Shown in pieces: positions 10,833 through 22,000 of a stretch of DNA of 64,000 nucleotides. Source of the DNA: Prinia subflava. Lineage: Eukaryota; Chordata; Aves; Passeriformes; Cisticolidae. Position 1 is the first letter of the stretch, and each line of letters begins with the position of its first letter. Under the pieces are notes generated by a model, which saw only the letters and a program-made list of their open reading frames with translations, made no database searches and was not told the origin of the DNA. The DNA is taken from assembly GCF_021018805.1 (NCBI RefSeq), contig NW_026960607.1, positions 3,474,501 through 3,538,500 on the forward strand, read 5' to 3'. A program made the position numbers and the translations under genes.

Positions 10833-11367
10833 TGTCCTGGGGTGACAGGACATTTTCATGCTTTGTATCCCAAATCGTGGGTTTCTGTTCCCATGTTCTC
10901 ACTTTGTTTTGTCTATAGCTGAGCCCCTCCCCTGGCTGCTTTTTTTTGGCTTGCTGCTGCTAGCTTAGGCTCGCTTTGCTGGCTTTGCTCTGTTGCTTTC
11001 TGCTTTTTTGCTTGCTTTTTGCCATTTTTCTGCTTTTGTTTTTCCCCTTCTTTCCTTCCTCCCCTTCCCTGAAGACATCGGACCTGCTTCGGGCCCTGAT
11101 TCGGGAACGTCAAGGGACCCCCCCCCGGAGTCTGCACCTGAGAGAAGCTTTGGCACCCTCCCCAGCAGAGACTGCTCACCCTCTCTTGGACTGGTGAAAA
11201 CACTTGTTGTCATCTCGGACTGTTTTTCTTGTGTTGGGGAGTGGTTTTTTTGTTGTTTCTTAATAAACAAGTTTTTTCCACTTTTCCTCTGAGGAAATTC
11301 CTCCCGAACCCGGTGGTGGGGGAGGGAGTTGTGGGGATTTTCCCCTAATTTGTCCTAAACCAGGACA
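10833..11367 (+). repeat. Solo LTR, 535 bp, 5-bp duplication ATTAT, ERVL-like
   Basis: The termini TGTCCTGG and CCAGGACA form an 8-bp perfect inverted repeat. ATTAT flanks the element at 10828-10832 and 11368-11372. AATAAA at 11262-11267 is about 100 bp from the 3' end in + orientation. The 5-bp duplication points to class III (ERVL-like). Confidence 0.85.
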
Positions 11368-11372
11368 ATTAT

Positions 11373-13412
11373 CCCAATAGTTATTCCACATTAAATCTCA
11401 TAATGAGTAACTCCGAATTTGACGCCTATATTACTTTGAAGAGTTTTTTTACATGCCTTACTGAGGAAAAATGTGTATATTTATCACTTCAAAATAAAAG
11501 TATTTGAGGTATATTTCACTAGAACTAGAAAAATATATAAAATTTGAAATGCTGGAAGCTTGCTGTAGTTGTTGCAGCACTGCTGCTCCTTTTCAGTGTT
11601 GGCACAGCATGGGCTGCAGCCTGGCCAAGCTGTACCACAAAATCAACCATTTCTTTTCAGATGTCTAGAAGCCAGGCTCTTTTTCAAGCTCCTCTTCCTT
11701 TCTGAACATCAGTTCACTGCTTTGTTTCTAAACAGGCATCCACCAGATTATACATTCAGATACACAGTCACAGATGGTTCAGAGACTAATCTGCAACTTA
11801 CCATAAGAAAGTTGAGCTGATTTCATAATGAGCACAATGAAATGTAAGTACAACCCACACTGAGTGGATTAAGCAATGGCCAACTGACAGCCCTCAAAAG
11901 CATCTGTCAGTGAGGGAACTGTCACAGAACAAGGATTATTTTTCTCGTAGCAATATGCAGGTTATTCAAATTCAAAACAAATTCACTCCTTGTACTTTTT
12001 GTGAATATTTCGAAACTGAAACCTGCACCTGAAGAAGGTCTAAACTATAATTTAAATGTGAAATCTAAATTATGATACAAACCCCTAATCTTGCTAGGTT
12101 TTAAGAAAATCTCATCCTAGTGCTCTCCAAGCCACATTTTAACTTCAAAGTTTCGAAGATATGAAAGATCTACCCTTTTTCAGAAAGGACCTTTTCTAAC
12201 CACTCTGATATCTATTTTTTTACTTCACCTGCACAAGCTCTAGAAGTCAGCACAGCTAAGACACATCACAGCAGCTATAAAAGGACACTCACAAAACTCA
12301 CAGGTGGGTGGTATTTGCTGCCACCCACCTATGCAAAACTGATTAAAAATTGTTTAATGCTCATGCTAGAGTTTCTGAACATCACATGTAAAAGAAAAAT
12401 TTAATTTAAACTTTAATGATTTGGCATAATAAATTCCTGAGAGATTTTTCTGATACAAGCCTATCTCAATTGTAGCTTGACTATTTTAGAGGTTTACTTT
12501 AAGTTACATGTTAGTAGTAGATAATTGGTTTTGTTTTTGATACCTGTGCAATTCTGTTTCACTTGCTGTCCTAACTGGAATTAAGCAAGTAGGACTTCTC
12601 ATGCCATTTGGGGGTTTTTAGTTTGGTTTCAGTTGGTTTTTGGTTTTTGTTTTTGTTTTTGTTTTCATTTTCAAAAGCTTTTCTCACCTACATTGGAAAA
12701 AGGTTGCCAAGTAATACTCCTTAATTCCATGGTAGCAAAGTCTCAGGTATATCTAATTTGTTTTCAGAGAAAGTTTGCTCTACTTTTCTCCCTCATAAAG
12801 GACAAATCTAATTCTGGTCATATTTTGCTGTTCATTATACCCATGACCTTCAGATTATGGATGTTTGATTTCAATAATTAATATAATTACTACATAGGGT
12901 TTTTTTCCTTATGATTATACTGCAATTTTATCTGAAGTATCTGAATGTATGCCATTGCCAGAATACATTCTTCATAATGATATATTCTTTTCCAATAAAC
13001 CTATACCCTCCCATTTTTTATTTTTGTGTCTGTTATCTCTCTTAAATAAGGAAAGGCTAACCAGTTATTGATATGTCTTTGTGTGTTTCGTAGGAAACGA
13101 CAGATGTATATTATATAGTTTTTATTTTTATCACTAAAACTGTAGGTTTTTCATCCAGGATGCAATAGGGATTTCAAAAGTATGATTTACCATCTTTCAT
13201 TAATCTAAGGATCATATGCACTTGTGATTTTCCTCAGATATTCTAAAAATGCAGTTAATAAATATTTTAAGTACAGTTTTTTCATGATGAATAAAATTAA
13301 ATAAAGCTATCCCAAATGAGGCTTAGAAGCAGAAATTAAGGCAGTATTATTATTTACACCATCCAGAGAGGAAAAAAACCCCAAATATACAGGGAAGAAA
13401 TCAGAGAAAAGA
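11373..13412. other. Gene-less AT-rich segment
   Basis: No gene is recognised. One short perfect hairpin is present at 12302-12330 (10-bp arms, 9-base loop), and a TG-rich run lies near 12615-12665. Confidence 0.5.
12302..12330. repeat. GC-rich hairpin, 10-bp arms
   Basis: AGGTGGGTGG (12302-12311) and CCACCCACCT (12321-12330) are perfect complements around a 9-base loop. Pairing does not extend outward, so it is too short for a microRNA precursor. Confidence 0.7.
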
Positions 13413-13824
13413 ATTCATAGGATCTTAGAATCAAAGAATGGTTAGGGCTGGAAGGAACTTTGGAAGGGCAACATCATCTAGTTCCAGCTCCCCTACCATA
13501 GGCAGGGACACCTTCCACTAGATCAGGTTGCTCAGAGCCTCATCCAACCTGGCCTTGAACACTTTCAGGGATGGGGCATCCATAACTTCCCAGGGCAACT
13601 TGTTCTAGTGCCTCACAACACTGAGTAAAGAATTTCTTGTTAACAGCAAATCTAATCTAAACCTGCCCTCTTGAAGTTTAAAACTATTGTCCCTTGTACT
13701 GTCATTATCTGCTTGTGTAAAAACTCCCTCATCTTCTTTGATAAACCTCCTTTAGATACTGGGAGGTTACAATGAGGTCTCCTCGGAGCCTTCTCTTCTC
13801 ATGGCTGAACAACCCCAACCCTCT

Positions 13825-14357
13825 GTTGCAGGAGAGAGTGGGAGCTTCAGATAAAATTTATTATAGAGATTCAATTTATTATTGAATCCGGAGGTGCAGA
13901 AAGGACTCCCTTGTAAACTTCTCAGAAATGAGGCAAATGACCCAGTCTTAACCTCAGACTGTCAATGGTTGAAGTCTAAGAAACTATAGATGTTTTATTG
14001 ACCTTTGCACAACCTCGTCCTGCAGGATTAATGATAATGATGGCAAACCAGGCATATTTATATAAAAACTAATCATTTGTTAAGATAAATGACTAGACAC
14101 AAATATCTTAATAAGAATTATTTACTAAACTTTATAAAACCTAAAAATACTAGTATAGTATAGTATAGTATAGTATAGTATAGTATAGTATAGTATAGTA
14201 TAGTATAGTATAGTATTAGTATAGTATAGTACACTGCACTATATCAAAGCAATTATATTAAAGCAATGACATTAAAGCTAGTAAAAAGAAACAATAATTG
14301 AAGTAGAAATTGATGTGACTCATCCATACCACTGACCATGGGCAAAATCTCTTTCAT
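13825..14357. mobile_element. Unidentified insertion within CR1
   Basis: CR1 sequence is interrupted after CAACCCTCT and resumes at TTCAGCCTGTC. The 0.53-kb AT-rich intervening block begins TGTTGCAG and contains TTTATT motifs and TTTATATA, compatible with a minus-strand LTR. I could not find a clean target duplication. It also carries a pentanucleotide microsatellite. Confidence 0.5.
14151..14230. repeat. (TAGTA)n microsatellite
   Basis: About 16 copies of the pentamer TAGTA occur, with one interruption near 14212. The near-perfect state suggests active length variation. Confidence 0.95.
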
Positions 14358-14697
14358 TCAGCCTGTCTTCATAGGAGACTCCCAACTCTGATCACCTTTC
14401 CAGCCCTTCTCTGAACAGGTCAATGTCTTCCTGGTGTTGAGGACCCCAAATCTGGATGCAGTGCTCCAGGTGGGGTCACAAGAGGACAGAGCAGAGCAAA
14501 GAATCACCTCCCTTGACCTGGTGGCCACCCCTCTTTTGATGCAGCCCAGGATGCAACGGCCTTCTGGGCTGTGAGTGCACACTGTTGGCTCATGTTCAGC
14601 TTTTCATCCAGAACCCCCAACTCCTTTTCTGCAGAGCTGTTGTTGATGACATCTACTCCCAGTCACATCTCAGATTCCCTCAACCCAGGTGCCGCCT

Positions 14698-15041
14698 GTG
14701 GTAGATAGGGACAGGCGCTGCGGAAGATTTTGGGATGTAACGGAAAGCAGCAGGACCCTTCCCCCCTCATCCCCTGTGATATGCAATCACCCCTGTGGTA
14801 TGTGACCCTCCCTAACTCCAGTAGTTTTCCACTCCTTTACTAACCCTAGTCAGACCCACCATCCCCTTGTGACATAGTGAAACCCCCTTGACTATTTAAC
14901 TCCACGATGTAAGGTAATAAACGCCATTTTGACCATCCACCACATTGGTGTCAGTGTCAATGGACCGAGTGGCTTGGGCAAGGCCAGGCCGCCGTGCTGT
15001 CTCTTGATACCAGGTCGCCTGCCTTTTAGCAGAAGGCAACA
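14698..15041 (+). repeat. Solo LTR, 344 bp, 6-bp duplication GCCGCC, inserted in CR1
   Basis: The element runs TGTGGTAG...GGCAACA and is flanked by GCCGCC at 14692-14697 and 15042-15047, with CR1 sequence on both outer sides. AATAAA lies at 14916-14921 on the + strand. The length and 6-bp duplication are ERVK-like. It is younger than the CR1 copy it splits. Confidence 0.88.
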
Positions 15042-15047
15042 GCCGCC

Positions 15048-15297
15048 TCTTGCACTTGGACTTGTTGAACTTCATGAGTCTCTCGTGGGCCCACTTTTCA
15101 AATTTGTCCAAGTCCCCCTGAATGGCATCCCATCCTTCTATTGTGTCAGCTGCTTCACTCAGTTTCATGTTATCTGCAAACTTGCTGAGGGTGCTCTCGA
15201 TCCCACTGTCTGTGTCATTGACAGAGATGTTGAAGAGCACTAGGCCAAAGACAGATCCCTGAAGGACGCCTCTCATCACTGGCCTCTGCCTGGACAT
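15048..15297 (-). pseudogene. CR1 reverse transcriptase fragment
   Basis: The minus strand encodes a [19 protein letters not shown] motif and FADNMKL, which correspond to the RT palm region and the catalytic FADD box of CR1 ORF2, here altered to FADN. The open frame runs on into the inserted LTR to 14896, so the C-terminal residues are not CR1. It is a small piece of a roughly 900-residue protein. Confidence 0.82.
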
Positions 15298-15350
15298 AGG
15301 TGAGGCTCACTGATTTTCCTGTCTCCCCCTTTAAAAAATGGGAGTGATGT

Positions 15351-17350
15351 TTACCTGAAAAGCATAATGTTTACTGAGCATTTCATAAATGTTTCCTTTA
15401 TAGCTGTTCCATTCCTCCAATGAAAACAGCTGCACGCAGCTTGTAGTTGATGGGTTAATGATTGTAATGTCTGTCTTCAGATTCCATATAACTACAGAAC
15501 AAAAATAACAGAAGTCCATAACAAGGGCAAGTCAGAAATAGCTCATAATTCACTATATTAAAAGCAGCACAGACAGCAATACTTTGAGCAAGTTCTTACT
15601 GTGTCCAGGATCTTGCAAGTAGGTCACAGTTTGATACAACGAAAGTAATCTCTGTTCTGTGCCTGAGGCTGGACTCTGTTGATTTAATGTCTTGTTCAAA
15701 CTTGATGCTTACTATTTGGGAACTGGAAGCACAAGATGGGACCAGAGCTGAAAGACTTTTGGCATCTTCTACTAGTTTCTTCAGAATTCAGTGGAAAAAT
15801 CTACTTTCTGATCAGATTGCTTCTAATTTGAAATGTCAACATTTGTAATTTCTTGCCAGGAATAACACTGATTAGCTTCAAAATTTTGACAGATATTGCT
15901 CAAGGTTTCTTAACTTGTAGTAAATTGAAGAGGAGACAAAGAGAGAGATAAAATAGATGGGGTTTTTGTACCTGGTTCAATATGTGGTGAGATTGTTTCA
16001 TATTTCCCTCATACTTATGAGCAGCCAGTGCTTAGTTTTGGTGGCTGATCAGTGGTATTTATGCAAAAGAGCTCTACTGCATGTGATGTTGCCATTCTTG
16101 CTGGCAAAGTTTAGAAAGCAGTCTAATCTTGTAAATCACATTTGTCATTTTTAGAGGTAGGATTATTCTGACCATAGGTCAGACTTGCAATTTTTGTCCA
16201 AACTTTAGTTCTCTTTTGGCCTTTTTTTTGGGAATAGGATGTCTCTAGCCACTACCAACAGTGAACTACAGATGACTCTATAATTTCTAAATCACAGGTT
16301 ATTTCAGTGATGCATTTGGAAACATGCATCTATGACAGCCAGGCTAAGGATAGAGATGAGAGGCTCAACTTCAGAGCAGGGAGTCACAAAGCTCTGAAAT
16401 ATTGTCTGCAACACTCTCAATATCAAGGCCTACCCTTTAATCACATAAGCTGTGAATATGGCTCTCCAAGCTCTACTTCAGGGAAGTACAGTCAAGGAAT
16501 GGTGCATACTTGTCGGACTGAAATATTTCTGCCAAGCTTTTTTTGTTTGTTTGCTTCACAACAGCATCTAAGAAAAAGGAGTTAGGGTTGCATTTCACAG
16601 AGGATGATGAATAAACACAGATGACCCATGTGTGCAATGTCTAAACTCCAGTTACAATAAATACCTGCTCAGCACATCACTAGTGAATAAACCCTCAGTA
16701 TTTACTTCAGGGTTAATTGAGCTGTTCTCTTGGCTCTCTTGCCTAGGTCTCTTTCTCACACCATGGGAGGGTAGACACTTGGAAACAGATAGCTAAACTC
16801 AGATGTTTTAATCCTCTCCCTCCCAGAGTAAGCTCATGAAACAGAGGGGAAACAGCTATAAAGAAACATCCATGGTACAAAACTACCACAAGCCAGTTGG
16901 ATGTGTCTGAGACAAGCTGTGTCAACAGCAATAAAACTGCAGCCCCCATTGCTGCCCAGTCAGCAGGCCTCATTCATAGCCTAACCTCAAAGGGACTGAC
17001 TCTGAGGAAGCAGTTTTGTTTTCCTTCCTCTGTTCCACTGAGACTGCCAAACCCAGCCCAGCTGCAAAGATGCCTTTATGACTCAGACAATTTTCATCAA
17101 AAAGGAACCAGATTTATTATGCTCGTTTGGTTATTGCTACCACAAAAAACTGAAGAAACAATGAATCACATCCAGGCCTGGCATAAGAACAGACTGCCCC
17201 AAAATAACTACTTCCTTTTGCAACTCAGTATGCATCCATTCATCAGTAGGCTTTGTCTGGTAGCCAGTTTGGAGCTCATGGGCTAAACCAGGTTACAGGC
17301 CAAACCAATTTTAATCATTTATTTTTTTTTCAAATCAGTTGTTGTGAGAC
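15351..17350. other. Gene-less segment
   Basis: A 129-codon open frame at 16897-17286 has no domain I recognise and is not supported. Two AATAAA motifs near 16660-16690 stand without a matching promoter. Confidence 0.45.
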
Positions 17351-17355
17351 AATAT

Positions 17356-17978
17356 TGTTATAAATGCTCAGCCTATTTTCACATTAATAAAATAATTTTT
17401 ATTAATTTAAGAAAATATAGAACAAAAATTTAAACATACCAGCAATCAAAAGGACAATGTCGATAGACCCAGGATCGGCATCGGGTGAACGCCTGTCACA
17501 GCCTCACTCTGTTCATGAATTCCGCCCGCTTCAAGTCCCCTTATATATTCTTTATTTTGCCTAAGGCTGAACAGCCGTTTCATAAAGCAATTTCAGTTTT
17601 TTTACTCAGTCTCCCTCCCCGCTGAATAGGTTCTTTGGAGGAGAGATGAATACTAATTTCAGGGTTTAGGGTGGATGAATACAGGTGTGTCTTCCTTGGA
17701 TGTGTTGGCTGAGATTCGTGTAAACATTCAATGACTGAACCTTCAGTAGTCCTTGTCGCCAGAAAAGAGATGGCTCCTTCCTTAATGGCGGTACTTAACT
17801 TAAAATCATTCCCTCCACCCAGCTACACATTTGTCAATTTCTGAAAAGCAACCTTTACAAGCCTGGGCCTGTCCATTTCTAGGGCAAAACCCCTGCTTAT
17901 AAGTTAACTGTATTTTATACTTATTTTCTTACCAAAATATAATCTAAAAACATGAATTATCCCTGGTCATCTATAACA
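17356..17978 (-). repeat. Solo LTR, 623 bp, 4-bp duplication ATAT
   Basis: TGTTATAAATG at the left and TCTATAACA at the right give 7-bp terminal inverted repeats (TGTTATA/TATAACA). ATAT flanks at 17352-17355 and 17979-17982. A TTTATT at about 17396 is the minus-strand poly(A) signal. It belongs to the same family as 6439-7080 and 41975-42718, sharing the GGATCGGCATCGGGTGAAC block in reverse complement. Confidence 0.82.
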
Positions 17979-18023
17979 ATATGAAGTAATTTACTAAAGT
18001 CTCAGTGTTCTACAAATACTCCA

Positions 18024-19010
18024 TGTTATGAACAAATTTCCCCGTTGGGAGGGGCTGGGCTATCCCTGTCCTAGCCCCATAGGCGAGACAGTTGCTCCAT
18101 CCCCCCAGAGGAAAACACAGAGCACCCATTAGCATATTAAAAGAGCTCTGAGCTCAGAATGTAACCCCACCCTCCTCCCAATTTGTGCCATCTCCCTGCC
18201 TTTTAGAAAAATGGGGTTTTTTCCTTTTTGCAGAGAACCCCATAGCTGGGGTGAGGCTGCTGTCCCTCAAAAGCAGCTGGTCCCCTCCCAGCTAGAGGTA
18301 ACCCCCACACCCCAGCAAGTTTGAAGACGGAGGGAAGCTGCCCCGAAGGGAAAGGCGGCATTCTCCTACCTCATTAAAATGTGAAAAGGAGAGGATCCTG
18401 TCTGGATTGCCCTGTCATTGTTCGCTGTAACTACCTTTTTTAAGCAGGAATACCTCGGCTTCGGCCAGGACAAATGCATATGCATTTGTATATGCAAATA
18501 AAACCGCCCCTGTGAATCCTGGGAGGGTTTTTAGAGAAACTGCACCCCAAGACAAGAAGCTAGATGTGTCAGAGGAGAATTAGAGGGTGCCCTGGCAGAG
18601 CAAGAAGTGGACGCACCCCCTGGCCTGGTTTGAAGATTCACCATGACCTATGAGGAGTTTGGATGGAATGGGAACCAGCTAGCTGAGGTGACTGAGCCAG
18701 AGAAAGGGAAACTCTCGAAGGTTTTCCGTGAGGGTAAAGAGCTGACTCTGCACTCCAGTGGCAGACACCCCCCCCCCCCCCCGCCACTGCTCTGCCTTCT
18801 GATGGTTGACCAGAGAGAACTCCTAGCTGTTCCTATGGGAACAAGGACTGTGGCATCTACTGTTTGCAGTGGAATGACGAACTGGGACAGCACCTGCTCT
18901 TTTGGATGGCTGCAGCAGTGTGGAAAACTCCAATCTGACTCTGCAATCCTGCTGATGACTCTAATAATGAACTGATCACTTTAATAAAGGCATATGCCCT
19001 GTTCTTTTCA
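18024..19010 (+). repeat. Solo LTR, 987 bp, 5-bp duplication CTCCA, ERVL-like
   Basis: The interval TGTTATGAAC...TTCTTTTCA is flanked by CTCCA at 18019-18023 and 19011-19015. AATAAA lies at 18983-18988, near the 3' end. It starts only 45 bp from the end of the previous LTR. The 110-codon open frame inside it (18643-18975) and a C14 run near 18770 are treated as part of the LTR. An octamer cluster near 18470-18499 marks the probable promoter. Confidence 0.82.
18470..18499 (+). promoter_or_regulatory. Octamer/MORE-like palindrome and octamer in LTR
   Basis: Bases 18470-18489 are a perfect 20-bp palindrome. Its core ATGCATATGCAT (18474-18485) equals the MORE palindrome bound by dimers of POU/Oct factors. 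A separate octamer ATGCAAAT lies at 18492-18499, running into AATAAAAC. The match is seen in the sequence; binding is inference. Confidence 0.6.
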
Positions 19011-19015
19011 CTCCA

Positions 19016-22000
19016 GTTATACTCCGGTCAGTAATCCTACGTTATTAAAGTCATAATAGAAAAGAAAAACAAACAAAATCAGATTGCCTAGAAAGCATCT
19101 TTTTAAAACCAAATGCTAACTGCTAACTCAGAGGTCAAGTTTTATTTTTAATAATTTTCTATTCTTTGAAACTGAGAAGAATGAAGACCTATAAAATATA
19201 TCTATGAGCATTCTTTCTTGTCTGTATAAGGAGAAATAACTTTCTTGCTTTTGTGTATGTGCGCATGTAATGAGAGTGTTCTGTGAATTTCCAAAAAGAA
19301 GTTCCATTCGTTCAGTAATCTCTCCCCTGTTTCTATAAAACCTGGAAATAAACATTCTCTGGGAATATTAGATTAATTAGAATGAGATCAAAATAAGGTA
19401 AAAAATGAGATGTTTATTCTCTGACTTCACAGTGTTCATACATATTTATCCCTTATTTTTTTCAGAAACTACAGCTTTTTAGCCAATCCATCTTTTCTGC
19501 TTGAATCTAAAATTATTGTTTCTTCTCACCCAAAAGCATTTGGCAGTAACCGCTGCTGCCAGTCTTGGTGTCCTTGATTTCTCTAAGACCTAGCACCCTT
19601 AGATGTATCTAAATATACATGTGTTTGGTCAGATATATCACTGTTTCAAGTTACAAACAGGTGCTAGAAGCAAGACTAGATTTTTTTTGTCTTTCCCTTC
19701 ATTACTGAATCATCCTTTTCTGATTTGCCTTCTATATTTACAAAACTTTTATGTTGACATTGCTCTGCCTCTCTAAAACACACCAGTTCATTGTTGGCAT
19801 AAGCATGTATTCCCCTGCAATTTCATACATTAAGCTGACATTCACACTACCTTGGAGACCAGCAAAACCACCACAGATCTATGCCTTGATCCTCCTTTGG
19901 TCAAGGATACAGACTGCACTCATCAATCCAGCAGTTGAATTACAGGATGATTGGGTAGGCAAGGCATTGGTAGCCCTTGCACTTTTTCTGTTAGGGCAGA
20001 CAGGCTCTTTGCAGGTACTTCGTGAAGGTCAAGGGGTAGTAAGAAAAGTCTTCTCTGTGGTTGGAAAAACTTTCCACAGATTAAATTCTACAGATTAAAG
20101 GAAAGCAACTCTGGGCGGTAATAATACTGCCAGTAATTACTGGCAAAAGACAGCTTCCTGCCTCCTTTTAACACAAGAATGTTAAATTTATGTTTTGGAC
20201 AAGTACCATTTTAGTAACTAATAAAATAAAAAAATAAATAACAAAAAAAGACAAACAGCTAAATTCTCCCCAGTTTTAATTTGCATCTCTCTGGCCAGAA
20301 ATGGTTCAAGAACGAATTCAGCAATGAAATCAGAGTTTTAAAAATGTTATAATGGTTTATGTGCTGAACTTCACCTTCCTTTGCCTTCACAGAACTCATA
20401 GAGGTGTCTGATAGATCCAGATCCAGATGCAGAGAGTGGATTAAGAGCAATGATCTGGAGCTGGCTAGTAGCAAAATGAGCATAGGGGAAGACTCATAAA
20501 AATCCCTGCCTTTTTTTTTTTTTTCAGTATCTACATGGCTAAGGATCCATTAACTCTGTCTAGAAGCAGGTTTTCAAGTGTCTGGAGGGAAAAACACTTA
20601 GTTCTACATATCTAGTTTGATTATATGAATATCATGCCCTGTCCATATACTCAAATAGCAGCATGGTACCATTTACTGCACATATATCAATGAATAAATA
20701 CAAAACTACAGCTATATGTTAAATACAAGTTCTTAAATAGAGCTGATGTTTCCTGGAAAATAATAAAATAATCAGAACAGTGCACCATAATACTAGCCTT
20801 GGCAATGATTAGGCTTTCAACCATGTCTTTCTTTCAGATTATATGCTGAAGGATTCTAATATTTCTATTTATCTTGGGCAGTTTTTTCATGTTTCTGAAT
20901 ATGCAAGCTGGAAAAATCAGGCTTTTAATAGTGTGGAAGCCCAGAGTTACATACAGCAGCCATTAACAGTGTACTTTTTTGTTGCCACAGATCTCAATCA
21001 TCCCTTTGTGGAACATGGATTGTGTCCATGTTATTTATTCCACACATATAACTGTCACACCAAGGATAAATGTATTTCATGACTCAGTAATGATTAAATG
21101 CAGTCCCCCAAATCTGAAGATTAAAAATGCACATTTCATTAATTTTTAAATAAGTTGATATTTTGGAAATGGTTGTGCTACACAGCATTGCAGACATAGT
21201 GGATGAATGTCAAATATTAGATGAGATAAAAAGAATCTATGTAATTTAAATTCTATTGATAACTGAGTTATGTTAAGAACAAATCCATGCACAATAATCA
21301 CCTTGCATTCATCTATTAGTCTATCCATGGATCTGTGTGGCACTCAGACTGCCTTTGATTTTTCTGCACAGAACATTTTTCATTCATGAAATAGTACAAT
21401 CTTATTAAAAATTGATTCAGAAACATGTTTAAAAATTAAACATATTTATGAATTAGGGTTGCAGTGATAGAGATCTTAGAGAATAAGTTTTGCTAAGCTG
21501 GAAAAAATGAATGTGAAGATCTCTGCTTCTACCTGTTCAGCTGTAAATATTTCTGGTGACACTATCAGCAGATTAGCAGATTTCTTGAACTGAATCAATT
21601 ATTACTTTGCTCTTGTTCCTGCTGTGTTTACCACAAACCACCTGTGCAGCAAAAAAATTACTTTTTTTCACTTTATCCTCAAGACTTTGAGATTAGCTGG
21701 TATTCTAAAAGTTATTTCTTTGGTAGTTGCATAAATAGGTAAGTTAAAAAAAGAAAAAAATAAATCAAAAAACCCCAAACTTTGTTTCTTCTCCCAACGG
21801 ACATTTACCTTTTCTCCATCAGAAACCAGAAGGCTGAACAGAAGCCAGAACAATGTCAAACTAACCTGAGAAATGTCCAGCTCTTTGTCATCCTGTGAAC
21901 AGATTATTTTCAAGTTTAGTTTGATTTGGTAAGAATGGCCCACAACAACAGAAACTCTGGCTTGTGTCAAGTTATGTCATTTACAATTAGCTTGACATGA

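Larger units (their letters stand above)
13413..15350 (-). mobile_element. CR1 LINE, 3' part, split by two insertions
   Basis: The left end (TCATAGGATCTTAGAATC) is the reverse complement of the ATTCTATG-type 3' terminus of CR1, and the sequence reads 3' to 5' rightwards through the CR1 3' UTR into the reverse transcriptase C-terminus. CR1 blocks are at 13413-13824, about 14358-14691 and 15048-15350. They are separated by a 0.5-kb foreign block and by a solo LTR at 14698-15041. Substitutions and small gaps are frequent, so the copy is old and inactive. Confidence 0.88.

Noticed and set aside
12302..12330. Hairpin as a microRNA precursor
   Set aside because: Arms are only 10 bp and pairing stops at both ends; a precursor needs about 30 paired positions.
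14151..14230. Regular repeat that could be taken for a CRISPR-like array
   Set aside because: It is a plain pentanucleotide microsatellite without spacers, in a vertebrate context.
16897..17286. 129-codon + strand open frame
   Set aside because: No recognisable domain, no flanking splice signals I trust, and ordinary length for chance in 64 kb.
18643..18975. 110-codon open frame starting in good ATG context
   Set aside because: Entirely inside the solo LTR at 18024-19010 and contains a C14 homopolymer; no domain.
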